From: Flavobacteriia bacterium | GTDB lineage: Bacteria > Bacteroidota > Bacteroidia > Flavobacteriales > Weeksellaceae | Assembly (NCBI GenBank): GCA_019455045.1 | Contig: JACFND010000003.1 | Span: forward strand, 1 to 64,000 | Reading direction: 5' to 3' | Length of the DNA stretch: 64,000 nt | Shown here: positions 25,270 to 36,122 of the stretch, in pieces | How positions within the stretch are numbered: position 1 is the first letter of the stretch | Layout: each line of letters starts with the position of its first letter | Position numbers and translations under genes: made by a program | Notes under the pieces: generated by a model | What the model was told of the DNA's origin: nothing | The model's input: only the letters and a program-made list of their open reading frames with translations | Databases searched by the model: none

Positions 25270-27243
25270 TCAGGTAAACAAATACCACTTCACTCCCAAC
25301 TGAATTTTGAAATCTCTGAAAGGGACAAATGGAGCGCTGTAATAATTGTTCTTTCCCCAAAGTGCATTGAAATGGTCAGCTCTCAGATAAATCTTCATCC
25401 GCTGAACCTTGATATTGAAAAAGAAGTCGAGCAGCGGATAGCCGCCAATCTTCTGAATACCAAATTCGGGATTTGTCCGCTGAAGCATAAACTCATTGGT
25501 CACCGAAAAAAATTCTCTTGATTCAAATTCGGTGAAATAATTTGCATTGAATCCGACCTGAAGCTCCGCCTTATTGTCAAATGCCTTCCCCTGCCAGTAC
25601 AGACTCGCTCTTGCGACCAGATCGGGTAAAGGAAGAAAGTCTGAATTTTGGGTGACTTTCTGATATTGAACGGTTGCGCTCAAATTAAAATTCCGGTATG
25701 GAATCAGCACATCGCCGGTCAGCTGAAACAGTGAAATACCGCCGTTGAGCTGTTTGGTTCTGAAATCAGAATCGACATATACATAATTGTCGATGTTGTA
25801 CAGACTGCCTGAAAATTGTGTGTTGAATTTCTCAAAATCGAGTTTTGCGTACGCTTTTTGGATATTGGTATTTTTAAAACTGTAGTTGTAATAATTGAAA
25901 TCTTTGTAAAAACTCTGGTTGTAAAACAAATTCAAAGAAGGAAATGAAGATTCGATCATACCTCCGCCAATCAGATGATATCCGCCCAGGGGCTGAACAT
26001 CGATTTCGGAACTCAGGTGATATTGGCTTTTAAAAATTTCACCAGATTTGAATTCTCCGTTTGCGGTCAGTTTCAGTTTGTCGTTCCAGTCAAAATACAA
26101 TTTTCCGACTGCGCCCAGCAGATTGTCTTCAATGTTTTTCGGAATATTGATCAATCCCTGATTGAGCGGATATTCGCCGTAGAGTTTCAGATTTTCAAGT
26201 CTGACGCCTGCTTCGATCAGCAGTTTTTCGCCCCATTTGAATTCGGCTATTGAAGTATTCTGAACCGTTTCGAAACTCTTCAGGCTTCTTCTGTCCAAAT
26301 CTGAAAAGACCGGACTTAAATAATAATTTTCATCCAGTTTTTCACGATAGAAATATTTCTGTTTTTCGTAAGTAAAAACATTTTTGAGAATCAGAGGTGC
26401 ACTCAGCGCAGTCGAATCCGATTTTGATTTTCCAAACAAACCGTAGCCGGCTGTCAGATGAAACCTTCTTGAGTCAAATTCTGAATAAGCAGAATTGAGA
26501 TTCACCGCAATATTCTGCCGATTGGTGGTTCTGAGACTGTCGTCGTGGACAAATTCGTTCAGATCGCTGATACCGCTGTTTTCCTGATTGTCAATATTCT
26601 GAGATGCATAATGCGTCCACAATTTAAATCTTTCATTTTTTGAATGATAATTGACGGTAGCTATAAAAGCGTTATTTGCAGCCAAACTGTTTTTGTACCT
26701 GCCCACAGAACGCAGTCCGCGGTAATGAACCGAGTAATTGAGTCTCGGGTTTAAATTCTGAGAAAATGTAGTTGACAAATACTGCCCTTCTCTCCATCCG
26801 TTTTCATAAACAAATTCGGTCATTGGTGTTTTCACATCATAATAGCGGATGTCCTCGGGAAAGAGATAATTGAATGATTTTCCGGTGGGCAGCAGTTGAA
26901 GTCTGAATCTGTTTTGGGTAAATTCAAGCGGATTGAAGGTTTGACCAAAATTCGGAAAACTCATATACCCGAACATATCCTTTTGGGTAAAATTCTGGCG
27001 GTAAAAACCTTTGATGGTCATCGTTGTGTCGACGACCGTTGGTTTGAGGTCATTTTCTCTCCAATAGCTATAATCTGTGATAACCGGTTTGTGAATCGTG
27101 AGACTGTCGTTTGCCGGTTCTCTTTTGCGTAGGTTCTGAAGAGAATCCTGAACAGCATTTTCACCCTCGAGCTCAGGATTGATCTGTGCATAGGAATGCA
27201 GCAGCGTAACTGTGAACATCAAAAGACCAATCAGTTTTTTCAT
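25270..27243 (-). CDS. putative outer-membrane porin
   Basis: 657 aa with signal peptide (MKKLIGLLMFTVTLLHSYAQ), then a long series of amphipathic strands with alternating aromatic residues and a C-terminal IQLGVKWYLF, typical of the Bacteroidota 'putative porin' family. I start it at 27243 because a TAnnTTTG box at 27262-27269 lies inside the longer open frame (to 27327). Monocistronic. The solute is unknown. Confidence 0.85.
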   Translation of the reverse strand: MKKLIGLLMFTVTLLHSYAQINPELEGENAVQDSLQNLRKREPANDSLTIHKPVITDYSYWRENDLKPTVVDTTMTIKGFYRQNFTQKDMFGYMSFPNFGQTFNPLEFTQNRFRLQLLPTGKSFNYLFPEDIRYYDVKTPMTEFVYENGWREGQYLSTTFSQNLNPRLNYSVHYRGLRSVGRYKNSLAANNAFIATVNYHSKNERFKLWTHYASQNIDNQENSGISDLNEFVHDDSLRTTNRQNIAVNLNSAYSEFDSRRFHLTAGYGLFGKSKSDSTALSAPLILKNVFTYEKQKYFYREKLDENYYLSPVFSDLDRRSLKSFETVQNTSIAEFKWGEKLLIEAGVRLENLKLYGEYPLNQGLINIPKNIEDNLLGAVGKLYFDWNDKLKLTANGEFKSGEIFKSQYHLSSEIDVQPLGGYHLIGGGMIESSFPSLNLFYNQSFYKDFNYYNYSFKNTNIQKAYAKLDFEKFNTQFSGSLYNIDNYVYVDSDFRTKQLNGGISLFQLTGDVLIPYRNFNLSATVQYQKVTQNSDFLPLPDLVARASLYWQGKAFDNKAELQVGFNANYFTEFESREFFSVTNEFMLQRTNPEFGIQKIGGYPLLDFFFNIKVQRMKIYLRADHFNALWGKNNYYSAPFVPFRDFKIQLGVKWYLFT

Positions 27244-27261
27244 AGACGATTTTCGACTCGG

Positions 27262-27269
27262 CAAAGTTA
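27262..27269 (-). promoter_or_regulatory. -7 box TAACTTTG of the porin gene
   Basis: Perfect TAnnTTTG on the minus strand, 18 bases before the ATG at 27243. Confidence 0.65.
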
Positions 27270-27291
27270 ACTGAAAAATTATGGGGAATAA

Positions 27292-27319
27292 AAAAACCCG
27301 CTCAAAAGAACGGGTTTTT
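27292..27319 (-). terminator. SusC/SusD operon terminator
   Basis: Stem AAAAACCCG/CGGGTTTTT (27292-27300 with 27311-27319), 10-base loop, T-tract in the minus direction; it lies between the susD-like gene and the porin promoter. Confidence 0.88.
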
Positions 27320-27338
27320 ATTATCATTCAATAGAATA

Positions 27339-28808
27339 TTAATATCCTGGTGTCTGAGTCACATTCGGATCAAACAACAAAGATGAATAGTCAATAGGCA
27401 TTTGCCACTTATGACTGGAAGGGTCAAGAAACTGCGCATCTGATGGCTGTCCAGTCCCATCCTGAAGATGCCCATTTCCACTTCTTACAACACCCTGATG
27501 ATATTTTGCCGGAATGCCCGGAACACCCAACAAACGTTTTATTGTAAAGAAACGATCGCCTTCAAAAGCCAATTCTTTTCTTCTTTCCAGTTGGATGGCA
27601 TCAAACAATGCATCACCGCTTTCGCCGCCTGAATAAGAAGAATAACGAGCATCTCTCAATTTGTTCAAAGTAGTCAAAGCGGCACCTTCCTGATGTTTCA
27701 TATACTGAGCTTCTGCCAAACTTAAGATGGCTTCTTCTACTCTTAAATATCTAATATATGCTGACGTACCTCCTTTGGTTTGAACATATTTCCAAACATT
27801 ATACTGATTTTTTAAAACTTTAAAGTAAGCTTTGATTCGATCAGGCTCAGTTGCATCATTATATAAATCTCTAAATGCTTTATCAACACTATACTCCGGC
27901 ACAAAATCAATATTATTTGTTCCTTGGCTATAGTTAGATCTGTAATCCGGATCACCATTAGCTGTTAACATTGGGACTTCAAATAAAACACCATCTGAGT
28001 TGTTGTTTCTCCAAAGGTCAACAATTTTGTTTGCAGCAACTGGTTGAATGGATGAAACTACAGGGGTCAGCATTGAGATAACCTTGTCATAATCACCCAT
28101 ATACAAAGCAACTCTACCTATAAGCACTCTCAAAGCAGGTTGACTTAGACGATCTGCCTGAACAGTTGTCGGTAATTCGGGAAGAGCGACTTCCAAATCC
28201 TCCATTATTCTGGCATAAGTTTCCTGAACTGTGGCTAATCTTGAAGGCTCACCATACGGATCAAAATAATCAATATAAGGAATACCCACAAAACTATTGG
28301 CATCTGAAGATTGAGTGGGAATTTTAACATAAAGTCTCGCCACTTCAAAGTGTGCCATACCTCTTAAAGCTAATGCTTCTGCCCGAATAAGTTCTTTCTT
28401 GGGAAATAGGTTGTCGTCAAGATTATCAATATTAGCAAGAATCAAATTTGTTCTTGCAATCATTGTGTATGCACCATTATACAAATATGTTGGAGCATTG
28501 CTTGCATTAATAGTCCAGTTATGACCATCGCGGTTTGAACCTCTTCCTTCGGGTGAAAGAATCAAATTATCGGCCAATAAATCCGGAACGATTATAATAT
28601 CTCCTGCACTCCCTGAACCACTGTATAATCCAATACCCTTAAGTCCATTATAGGCACCTCTGATTGCTTTCTCAAATTCATCCTGATTATTAAAATAATA
28701 ATCAACTACGGCATTATTAGGATTATTGAGCTTAAGATCATCTTCCATACATGAAGTGAAAAGCGCTGCAAAAATCATTACGAAATAACTATACTTAAAA
28801 ATTTTCAT
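27339..28808 (-). CDS. SusD/RagB-family nutrient-binding lipoprotein
   Basis: 489-aa surface lipoprotein. Lipobox ...FAALFTSC places the acylated Cys at residue 20. SusD features are the N-terminal NNQDEFEKAIRGAYNGLKG, TPR-like LRGMAHFEVARLYV, and the C-terminal DAIQLERRKELAFEGDRFFTIKRLLGVPG. It caps the SusC transporter next to it (12-base gap) and binds glycan or peptide ligand. No glycoside hydrolase or regulator is adjacent, so the ligand cannot be guessed. Confidence 0.96.
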   Translation of the reverse strand: MKIFKYSYFVMIFAALFTSCMEDDLKLNNPNNAVVDYYFNNQDEFEKAIRGAYNGLKGIGLYSGSGSAGDIIIVPDLLADNLILSPEGRGSNRDGHNWTINASNAPTYLYNGAYTMIARTNLILANIDNLDDNLFPKKELIRAEALALRGMAHFEVARLYVKIPTQSSDANSFVGIPYIDYFDPYGEPSRLATVQETYARIMEDLEVALPELPTTVQADRLSQPALRVLIGRVALYMGDYDKVISMLTPVVSSIQPVAANKIVDLWRNNNSDGVLFEVPMLTANGDPDYRSNYSQGTNNIDFVPEYSVDKAFRDLYNDATEPDRIKAYFKVLKNQYNVWKYVQTKGGTSAYIRYLRVEEAILSLAEAQYMKHQEGAALTTLNKLRDARYSSYSGGESGDALFDAIQLERRKELAFEGDRFFTIKRLLGVPGIPAKYHQGVVRSGNGHLQDGTGQPSDAQFLDPSSHKWQMPIDYSSLLFDPNVTQTPGY

Positions 28809-28820
28809 AATTATTTATTT

Positions 28821-31800
28821 TTAAAAGTTAACATTAATTCCAAAACTAAATGTTCTGGTTTGCGGATAAGAGAATGCACTGTAGGACCCTGAAACATAAT
28901 TATCCGCACCTATACTAAAGTCCTCTGTAGAGCCATCTCCAACAATTGGATTCCCAAAGTATTTAGTCCAAACGTAGATATTTTGTGCTTGAACATAGAT
29001 CCTAACGCCATCTATCGGAAGATTTTCAAATAATTTTGAATTAAATGTATATCCCACCGTCAGGCTTCTGAATCTCAGATAATCTCCTTTTTCCAAAAAG
29101 TAGTCTGTTCCAAACTCATAGCCTGCTGATGAAGGCTTAGGTAAAACATCCGTATCTCCGGGAGATTGCCAGTAATTCGATGCGCTCACGTCATGATTAG
29201 CTGCAATAGTAACCGGGTCAAGTAACCAAAATTTAGTAAGGTTGTTTATATAGTTACCCATGGTATAGGTAAAATCAGCAGCAATGTCAAATCCCTTATA
29301 TGAAGCAGTCAATCCAAAACCACCATAAATCGTGGGAAGCGGTGACTTATCCAACAATACGGCATTATTCGGATCATATACATTTGTTATATTTCCATCT
29401 AAGTCATAGTACAAAGCATCTCCATTTTCCGGGTCAACACCGGCATAACGAACAACCTTCCACGAATAAGGTGAATAACCAATGGCATGTGTTAATGTTG
29501 CCGCCCCCTCAAACTGTGGAACAGGTATTTCATCAAGTCCATTCAGATCAGTTACTTCATATTTTAAATTAGTGAAATTAGCAAACAAAGAGACTTGTAA
29601 ATCACTTGCTTTTGAAAATAAATCAAAATTTAGTTCTACTTCTATTCCTCTATTCACAAATTCGCCTGCATTAATCGTTTCTTGAAAACCTCCCATAGTT
29701 GGGCTCAAATCATTGTTAAACAGGAAATTTGTCTTATAATCCTGAAAATAATCAAATTTACCTCTCAATCTATGGTTGAAAAGTGAAAATTCCAACCCAA
29801 AATTCATTTTTCTGACTTTTTCCCAGGTTGTATCTTTGAAACCAACATTATAATTGGGGAATACAATGGTCTGACCGTTGTAATACTGATTGGACGGTTG
29901 ATTCATAGCAAAAAGATTTCCATAAGTATTCAAAACACCATCATCACCCAATTCACCATAAGAAGCCCTGAGAGACAGTTTATTAACCCACGAGGATGAT
30001 ATCATGAAATCCTCTCTCGCAATGTCCCATCCAACTGAACCGCCCCAAAAATTACCAAATAGGTTATCCCAGCCTGTTAATGATGATCCGTCTCTTCTGA
30101 AGTATGCGTCCAAAAAATATTTATTGTTATAATTGTAGGTAAACATTCCAATATATCCAAACCTTCTAACCAAATATCTACTGGAAGTTGACTCGGCTAA
30201 AATAATATCCGCTAATGAATGGACATTCTGAAAGTTATTCGGGAATCCCTGGCTACTCAAAAATAAACGGTAATATTTATCTTCAGCATACTCAGTAGCT
30301 GCAGTAATCATAAGATTATGATCCCCCCAGCTATTCGAATAGGTTAACTCATTTCTCCAGTTGTAAATTAAATTATCAACACTCGTATCTCTTTTTGTCC
30401 CGGGAGGGTCTATAGGAGGGGTTACCATTCCGTTTAAAAGAGCTCTTGGCTGAAGGAAATTCTCTAAAACCCTTCTGTCATAAGTCGCTCCAAAAGAAGT
30501 CCTAGCTGAAACATTTTTCAAAACATCCATTTCCAAAAATGCGGAACCAAATAATTTAAAGGATCTTTCTTCACGATCCGTATATTTCATTTCATCCAAT
30601 GTTGGATAACCCAAACCTGTATTAATTGTATTATATTTAGGGTCACCATAATCATCATAAACTAAATTTCCGTCTGCATCATGCAGATACACAGGCGCAT
30701 AGGGTTTATACATAACCGCAGCTACAAAGGGACTCTGACCATTTCTTCTGTCTCTGGGTCGATCTTGTGTTGCATAGGAAGCATTCAAATTATAACCCAT
30801 TCTAAGCCAATCTCTCAATTCAGTTCGGTTTCCAACCGACCCAGTTATTCTTTCAAATCCTTTGTATTCCTGCACTGTACCCGAGTTATAATCATAACCA
30901 ACGCTCATAGTGGTCGCACTCTTTTCCCCTGAGGTTTGCACAGAGAAATATTGAGACGTCAGATACGACCTTTTGTAGAAAGCATCCGCCCATTTATGGT
31001 CATATTTTGCTAACTCATCAATTTGTTCAGGTGTACGAGGAATACCAATACTTCCAAATTCACTAATATTGTTTTCATATTCAAGCAACTCACGCGCATT
31101 CATTAAATTCACATTGCTCAAAGGGATCATATTCCCAAATCCAAATCTTGATTTGAATGACATCTTTGTCACTCCTCTTCTTGGCGTTTTAGTCTTGATA
31201 ATTACAACACCGTTTGCTCCCCTTGCTCCATAAACCGCAGTTTGCGAGGCTTCTTTTAAAATTTTAACCTCTTCAATATCGTTGGGGTTAATGCCATTCA
31301 CATCATCTTCATCCATATACGAGCCATCTACAACATACAGCGGCGGTCTCATACCTCCATACAAACTAATAGCTCCACGAACATTGATATTGGCGACACT
31401 TCCAGGGTTACCGCTTTGAGAAACAGAAAATACCCCGGATGCCTTACCTTGTAGCATCTCATCAACAGACATAGATGGATTAAGATTCTCCAATTTATCT
31501 CCTCCAACTACGGTGATACCGGATTGGATTGCTTCTCTTGGATCAAAAACAGATGTTAACGTAATAACATCCAATTCAACGGCACTCTCAAGATTTAAAG
31601 TCCCCATATTCAATTTACCAACTTTAAAATCCTTGGAAGATCCCATGATATCAGTAACAACCAATATATCACCTACTTTGGCTTCAATTGTGAAATTACC
31701 TTTTTCGTTGGTATAAGTGGAAACATCCGTTCCTTTCACTATCACCTCTGCGTCAACTACAGGGCCGAAGTCATCATGAACCGTACCTGTAACCTGAGCA

Positions 31801-31862
31801 AAAATCACCTGCCCCGCAAAGAGCAGGAAAAGTGCACTTAAAAATGCAAATTTTGTCCTCAT
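28821..31862 (-). CDS. SusC/RagA-family TonB-dependent transporter
   Basis: 1013-aa outer-membrane transporter. Signal peptide (1-22), carboxypeptidase-regulatory-like domain (about 24-95, VTGTVHDDFGPVVDAEVIVKGT), plug domain with the SusC signature AVYGARGANGVVIIKTK (about 206-222), then a 22-strand barrel ending SFGINVNF. Imports large ligands with the SusD partner. An imperfect -7 box (CAATTTTG on the minus strand, 31890-31897) lies upstream. The pair appears A+T-richer and uses fewer CTG Leu codons than its neighbours, by eye. Confidence 0.97.
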   Translation of the reverse strand: MRTKFAFLSALFLLFAGQVIFAQVTGTVHDDFGPVVDAEVIVKGTDVSTYTNEKGNFTIEAKVGDILVVTDIMGSSKDFKVGKLNMGTLNLESAVELDVITLTSVFDPREAIQSGITVVGGDKLENLNPSMSVDEMLQGKASGVFSVSQSGNPGSVANINVRGAISLYGGMRPPLYVVDGSYMDEDDVNGINPNDIEEVKILKEASQTAVYGARGANGVVIIKTKTPRRGVTKMSFKSRFGFGNMIPLSNVNLMNARELLEYENNISEFGSIGIPRTPEQIDELAKYDHKWADAFYKRSYLTSQYFSVQTSGEKSATTMSVGYDYNSGTVQEYKGFERITGSVGNRTELRDWLRMGYNLNASYATQDRPRDRRNGQSPFVAAVMYKPYAPVYLHDADGNLVYDDYGDPKYNTINTGLGYPTLDEMKYTDREERSFKLFGSAFLEMDVLKNVSARTSFGATYDRRVLENFLQPRALLNGMVTPPIDPPGTKRDTSVDNLIYNWRNELTYSNSWGDHNLMITAATEYAEDKYYRLFLSSQGFPNNFQNVHSLADIILAESTSSRYLVRRFGYIGMFTYNYNNKYFLDAYFRRDGSSLTGWDNLFGNFWGGSVGWDIAREDFMISSSWVNKLSLRASYGELGDDGVLNTYGNLFAMNQPSNQYYNGQTIVFPNYNVGFKDTTWEKVRKMNFGLEFSLFNHRLRGKFDYFQDYKTNFLFNNDLSPTMGGFQETINAGEFVNRGIEVELNFDLFSKASDLQVSLFANFTNLKYEVTDLNGLDEIPVPQFEGAATLTHAIGYSPYSWKVVRYAGVDPENGDALYYDLDGNITNVYDPNNAVLLDKSPLPTIYGGFGLTASYKGFDIAADFTYTMGNYINNLTKFWLLDPVTIAANHDVSASNYWQSPGDTDVLPKPSSAGYEFGTDYFLEKGDYLRFRSLTVGYTFNSKLFENLPIDGVRIYVQAQNIYVWTKYFGNPIVGDGSTEDFSIGADNYVSGSYSAFSYPQTRTFSFGINVNF

Positions 31863-31972
31863 ACTTAATTTTTTATAACATTATCGTGGCAAAATTGTAA
31901 CATTTTATTAAGATATCCAAATTTTTTTAAACTTTAACTTCATTCTCTCCCTTATCTGTTCAGTGGTTGAAA

Positions 31973-32004
31973 AAAAGCCGCTCAGGATAATTGGAGCGGC
32001 TTTT
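31973..32004 (-). terminator. rimP-nusA-infB operon terminator
   Basis: Stem AAAAGCCGCTC/GAGCGGCTTTT (31973-31983 with 31994-32004), 10-base loop, T run on the minus strand. Confidence 0.92.
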
Positions 32005-32033
32005 ATTTGAATTTCTTTTCAAATCGGAAAGTT

Positions 32034-34808
32034 TTATTTCAGTTTTTTTCTGACTTCGACCGTTTCATAGGCTTCTATGATGTCGCCAATCTGTATATCA
32101 TTGTAATTTTGAATGTTCAGACCGCACTCATAACCTTTGGTCACTTCTTTGACATCATCCTTGAAACGCTTCAGACTCGCAAGTTCTCCATCGTGGATAA
32201 CCACACCGTCACGAATCAGCCTGATGCTTGAGTTTCTAGTGATCTTGCCGTCGAGTACCATACAGCCCGCAATCGTTCCGACTTTAGATACTTTGAAGGT
32301 TTCTCTTACTTCAACATTTCCGGTCACCTGTTCCTTCATTTCAGGAGACAGCATACCTTCCATCGCTTCTTTCACATCGTTGATCGCATCATAGATGATC
32401 GAATAATTTCTGATTTCGATTTCTTCTCTGTCTGCAATTTCTTTTGCAGATGCACCCGGTCTCACATTGAAGCCGATAATCACCGCATCAGATGCGCTCG
32501 CAAGAAGTACATCAGATTCTGTAATCTGACCTACACCTTTATATAGTATATTGATATGGATTTCCTCGGTCGAAAGTTTTTGCAGTGAATCCGTCAATGC
32601 TTCTACCGATCCGTCCACATCACCTTTTAATATAATGTTCAATTCTTTGAAATCTCCCAGTGCGATTCGTCTTCCGATCTCGTCCAGCGTAATGTGTTTC
32701 TGGGTTCTGATGGTCATCTCGCGCTGCAGTTGCTCTCTCTTGTTGGCAATCTGCTTGGCTTCGTGTTCATCCTCATAAACCCTGAATTTGTCGCCTGCTG
32801 TCGATGCGCCGTTCAGACCGAGTATGGTTACCGGTGTTGACGGTCCCGCCTCTTTGATTCGGTTTCCTCTCTCGTCAAGCATCGCACGCACATTTCCGTG
32901 GTGACTTCCGGCAACCAGATAATCACCGATTCTCAAAGTTCCGTTCTGGACAATCAGTGTGGTGACATAACCTCTTCCCTTGTCGAGTGAAGCTTCAATC
33001 ACAGTTCCCACCGCAAGTCTTTTCGGATTTGCTTTTAATTCAAGCATTTCTGCCTGAAGCAATACTTTTTCGAGCAATTCGGCCACATTGAGACCTGATT
33101 TTGCTGAAATATCTTCTGACTGGATGTTTCCGCCCCAATCTTCAACCAACAGATTCATACCGGCAAGCTGTTCTTTCACCTTGTCTGCATTTGCGGTTGG
33201 TTTGTCAACTTTATTGATTGCAAAAACAATCGGCACTTCGGCTGCCTGTGCATGGCTGATCGCTTCTCTGGTTTGAGGCATCACCTGGTCATCTGCCGCA
33301 ATCACGATGATTGCGATATCGGTCACCTGGGCTCCTCTGGCACGCATCGCAGTAAAGGCTTCGTGACCCGGAGTATCCAGGAATGTGATTTTCTGACCGT
33401 TTTCCAATTTCACATTGTATGCACCGATGTGCTGGGTTATCCCACCCGATTCTCCGGCAATTACATTGGTCTTTCTGATGTAGTCCAAAAGCGATGTCTT
33501 ACCGTGATCCACATGCCCCATAACAGTAACAATCGGAGCACGCGGTTCCAGATCTTCCGGCAGGTCTTCGATTTCCTCTTCTATATCGAGTTCTTCCTCA
33601 GCATTGCTGAATTCGACATTAAAACCAAAGTCGTCTGCCACCAGTTGAATGGTGTCCGCCTCAAGTCTCTGGTTCATGGTCACCATAATACCAAGCGACA
33701 TACAGGCTGAAATTACATCGGTCACCGCAACATCCATCAGACTGGCAAGCTCGTTTACGGTTACAAATTCGGTAACTCTCAGCGTTTTGTCCTTTTCCAT
33801 GGCTTCCATTTCCATGGCTTCCATTTCACGGCGTTCCTTTCTTTTGTCTCTTCTGTGTCTAGCTCCTTTTGATCGGTTTCCTTTGTTGGTAAGCTTTTCG
33901 TAAGTTTCTTTGATTTGTTTTGAAACTTCTTCTTCGGTCAGCTCGGTTACCTGTCTTCTGTGCGGGCGTGCTTTTCCGCCTCTTGTATCTTTTGATGCAG
34001 CCTTGTTGTCATCACTGCTGTTTTGTGCAGTTGCAGATTCGGGTTTCACTCCTTTTCTGATTCTCTTTCTCTTTTTACGGTTTTCCTTTTCCTGTTTTTG
34101 TTTTTCCTTCTTTTCCTCGGCCAGTTTTTTGTCCTTGTCAAATTCGGAAAGATCAATGGTTGTACCCGTAAATTTCGGACCTTTCAGCTCTTTATAAACC
34201 GTTTCTATTTTTTGAGGTTCTTCAACCTCAACTTTCGGCTCAGCTGCTTTTTCTTCCTGCTTTACTTCTTTCTTCTCTTCTTTCTTTTTTGGTTCTTCCT
34301 TCAAAACCGGTTCTGTTTCTTCGGCTTTTTCGGTCTTTTCTTCTTTTACGGTTTCTTCAACCGCTTCCTGTTTTTCTTCCTGTTTTTTCTTTTTGGGTTT
34401 TGAAACAGTTTCATCTTTCAAATCAATTTTGCCCAGTACCTTCGGTTTTTCAATTTCAGGTCTTTCAATTTCCATCACTTCCGGCTCAATCACCTTTTCC
34501 TTTTCAGGCTCAATTTTTGGCTCTTCCTTCGGCTCTTCTGCGGTTTCTGTCTTTTTCTGCTCGGTTTCCTTTTTGGTTTCTTCAGACTTCTTTTCAGACA
34601 TTTTATTGATTACCACCTCTTCAGATGCAGCCTTTTGTTTGGCATCTGACTGAAACTGCATTTCCAAAAGAGTATAGGTCTCCGGGTCGATTTTTGTATT
34701 GGGAGAACGATCCAGCCGGATTCCTTTCTCACCCAAAAAATCGAGTGCACGATCCATTGAGATGTTTAATTCTTTTAATACCTTACTTAGTCTTTTTGCT
34801 CCCGGCAT
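32034..34808 (-). CDS. infB: translation initiation factor IF-2
   Basis: GTPase that brings initiator tRNA to the 30S subunit. 924 aa: N-terminal IF2N-like segment (about 1-50), a long low-complexity Glu/Lys/Pro linker (about 65-290), a second N-domain (about 340-400), then the G domain with G1 GHVDHGKTS (about 431), DTPGHE and NKVDKP, and C-terminal domains. The linker is A/G-rich at the DNA level and has no fixed structure. Last gene of the rimP-nusA-infB operon; 66 bases separate it from nusA. Confidence 0.98.
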   Translation of the reverse strand: MPGAKRLSKVLKELNISMDRALDFLGEKGIRLDRSPNTKIDPETYTLLEMQFQSDAKQKAASEEVVINKMSEKKSEETKKETEQKKTETAEEPKEEPKIEPEKEKVIEPEVMEIERPEIEKPKVLGKIDLKDETVSKPKKKKQEEKQEAVEETVKEEKTEKAEETEPVLKEEPKKKEEKKEVKQEEKAAEPKVEVEEPQKIETVYKELKGPKFTGTTIDLSEFDKDKKLAEEKKEKQKQEKENRKKRKRIRKGVKPESATAQNSSDDNKAASKDTRGGKARPHRRQVTELTEEEVSKQIKETYEKLTNKGNRSKGARHRRDKRKERREMEAMEMEAMEKDKTLRVTEFVTVNELASLMDVAVTDVISACMSLGIMVTMNQRLEADTIQLVADDFGFNVEFSNAEEELDIEEEIEDLPEDLEPRAPIVTVMGHVDHGKTSLLDYIRKTNVIAGESGGITQHIGAYNVKLENGQKITFLDTPGHEAFTAMRARGAQVTDIAIIVIAADDQVMPQTREAISHAQAAEVPIVFAINKVDKPTANADKVKEQLAGMNLLVEDWGGNIQSEDISAKSGLNVAELLEKVLLQAEMLELKANPKRLAVGTVIEASLDKGRGYVTTLIVQNGTLRIGDYLVAGSHHGNVRAMLDERGNRIKEAGPSTPVTILGLNGASTAGDKFRVYEDEHEAKQIANKREQLQREMTIRTQKHITLDEIGRRIALGDFKELNIILKGDVDGSVEALTDSLQKLSTEEIHINILYKGVGQITESDVLLASASDAVIIGFNVRPGASAKEIADREEIEIRNYSIIYDAINDVKEAMEGMLSPEMKEQVTGNVEVRETFKVSKVGTIAGCMVLDGKITRNSSIRLIRDGVVIHDGELASLKRFKDDVKEVTKGYECGLNIQNYNDIQIGDIIEAYETVEVRKKLK

Positions 34809-34874
34809 ATATTGATTTAATTTTTTTGATTTGCAAATGTAGTGATTCTATATTTAGCGATTTTATTTTATTTC

Positions 34875-36110
34875 TTAATCTTCAAGCTCTTCCTTGAGAA
34901 TCCTGATTACTTCAAGAACGGTTTCTTCTTCAAGATCGGTTCGGTTGATCAGATCGTTTATATCTTGTTCCAAAACGCTTCTCGCAGTGTCCAAACCGAT
35001 ATTTTTGAAACTGTTGATGACCCAGTCTTCGATTTCATCTTTGAATTCTGTCAGCTCAACGTCTTCATCCTGAGGAATATCTCTGAACACATCGATTTCC
35101 ATTCCAATCAGTTTTCCGGCCAGACGAACATTGTGACCGCCCTTTCCGATTGCCTTTGAAACCTCTTCAGGTTTTACATATACAGAAATTCTTTTATCAT
35201 CTTCATCGATTTCCATTTTCGAAATCCTTGCCGGTGCAAGTGCTCTCGAAACATACAGCTGAAGATTGTTGGTATAATTGATTACGTCAATGTTTTCGTT
35301 TCTCAATTCACGAACGATCGAATGGATTCTTGAACCTTTCATCCCCACACATGCACCCACCGGATCGATTCGGTCATCATAAGATTCAACTGCAACCTTT
35401 GCTTTTTCACCCGGTATTCTTGCCACTCCTTTGATGGTGATCAGTCCGTCGAAGATTTCAGGAATTTCACTCTCAAAAAGTTTTTCAAGAAATTTTGGTG
35501 AAGTCCTCGACAGTACGATCTGCGGTCTGATTCCTTTCAGTTTCACTTCGTCAACCACTGCTCTTACAGATTCTCCTTTTCTGAAGAAATCGGACGGAAT
35601 CTGATTTTCTTTCGGAAGGATCATCTCGTTTTGATCATCGTCCATGATGATGACATGTTTCTGACGGATGTGGTGAACTTCGCCCGAAACAATCTCGCCT
35701 TCCATTTCTTTGAATCGCTCATACAGGTTTGCATTGTCATGCTCCTGGATTTTTGCGGCAAGATTCTGACGAAGCGACAGGATCGCGCGGCGACCCAGAT
35801 CTTCGAGTTTTACAGGCTCGGATACTTCTTCATCTATCTCAAAATCGGGCTCGATTCTTCTTGCTGCCGACAGCTCGATCTGAGCGCTCGGATCTTCAAC
35901 TTCTCCGTCTGCCACTACAATACGGTTGTGCCAGATTTCAAGGTCTCCCTTGTCCGGGTTCACGATGATGTCGAAGTTGTCGTCAGAACCGAATTTTCTT
36001 CTCAGAATTCCCTGAAGCGCTTCCTCGAGAATTGCCATCAGCGTGATTCTGTCTATGTTTTTTTCGTCCTTGAAATCAGCGAATGATTCAATCAGTGCAA
36101 TGTTGTCCAT
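34875..36110 (-). CDS. nusA: transcription termination/antitermination factor NusA
   Basis: RNA-polymerase-bound elongation factor. 411 aa: N-terminal RNAP-binding domain, S1 domain (about 135-200, GEIVSGEVHHIRQKHVIIMD), KH1 with DPVGACVGMKGSRIHSIVRELRNENIDVI (about 252) and KH2 with AIGKGGHNVRLAGKL (about 317), then a short acidic C-terminal tail. No E. coli-type AR repeats, as usual here. 12 bases downstream of rimP. Confidence 0.98.
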   Translation of the reverse strand: MDNIALIESFADFKDEKNIDRITLMAILEEALQGILRRKFGSDDNFDIIVNPDKGDLEIWHNRIVVADGEVEDPSAQIELSAARRIEPDFEIDEEVSEPVKLEDLGRRAILSLRQNLAAKIQEHDNANLYERFKEMEGEIVSGEVHHIRQKHVIIMDDDQNEMILPKENQIPSDFFRKGESVRAVVDEVKLKGIRPQIVLSRTSPKFLEKLFESEIPEIFDGLITIKGVARIPGEKAKVAVESYDDRIDPVGACVGMKGSRIHSIVRELRNENIDVINYTNNLQLYVSRALAPARISKMEIDEDDKRISVYVKPEEVSKAIGKGGHNVRLAGKLIGMEIDVFRDIPQDEDVELTEFKDEIEDWVINSFKNIGLDTARSVLEQDINDLINRTDLEEETVLEVIRILKEELED

Positions 36111-36122
36111 CTTATTTGCTTT

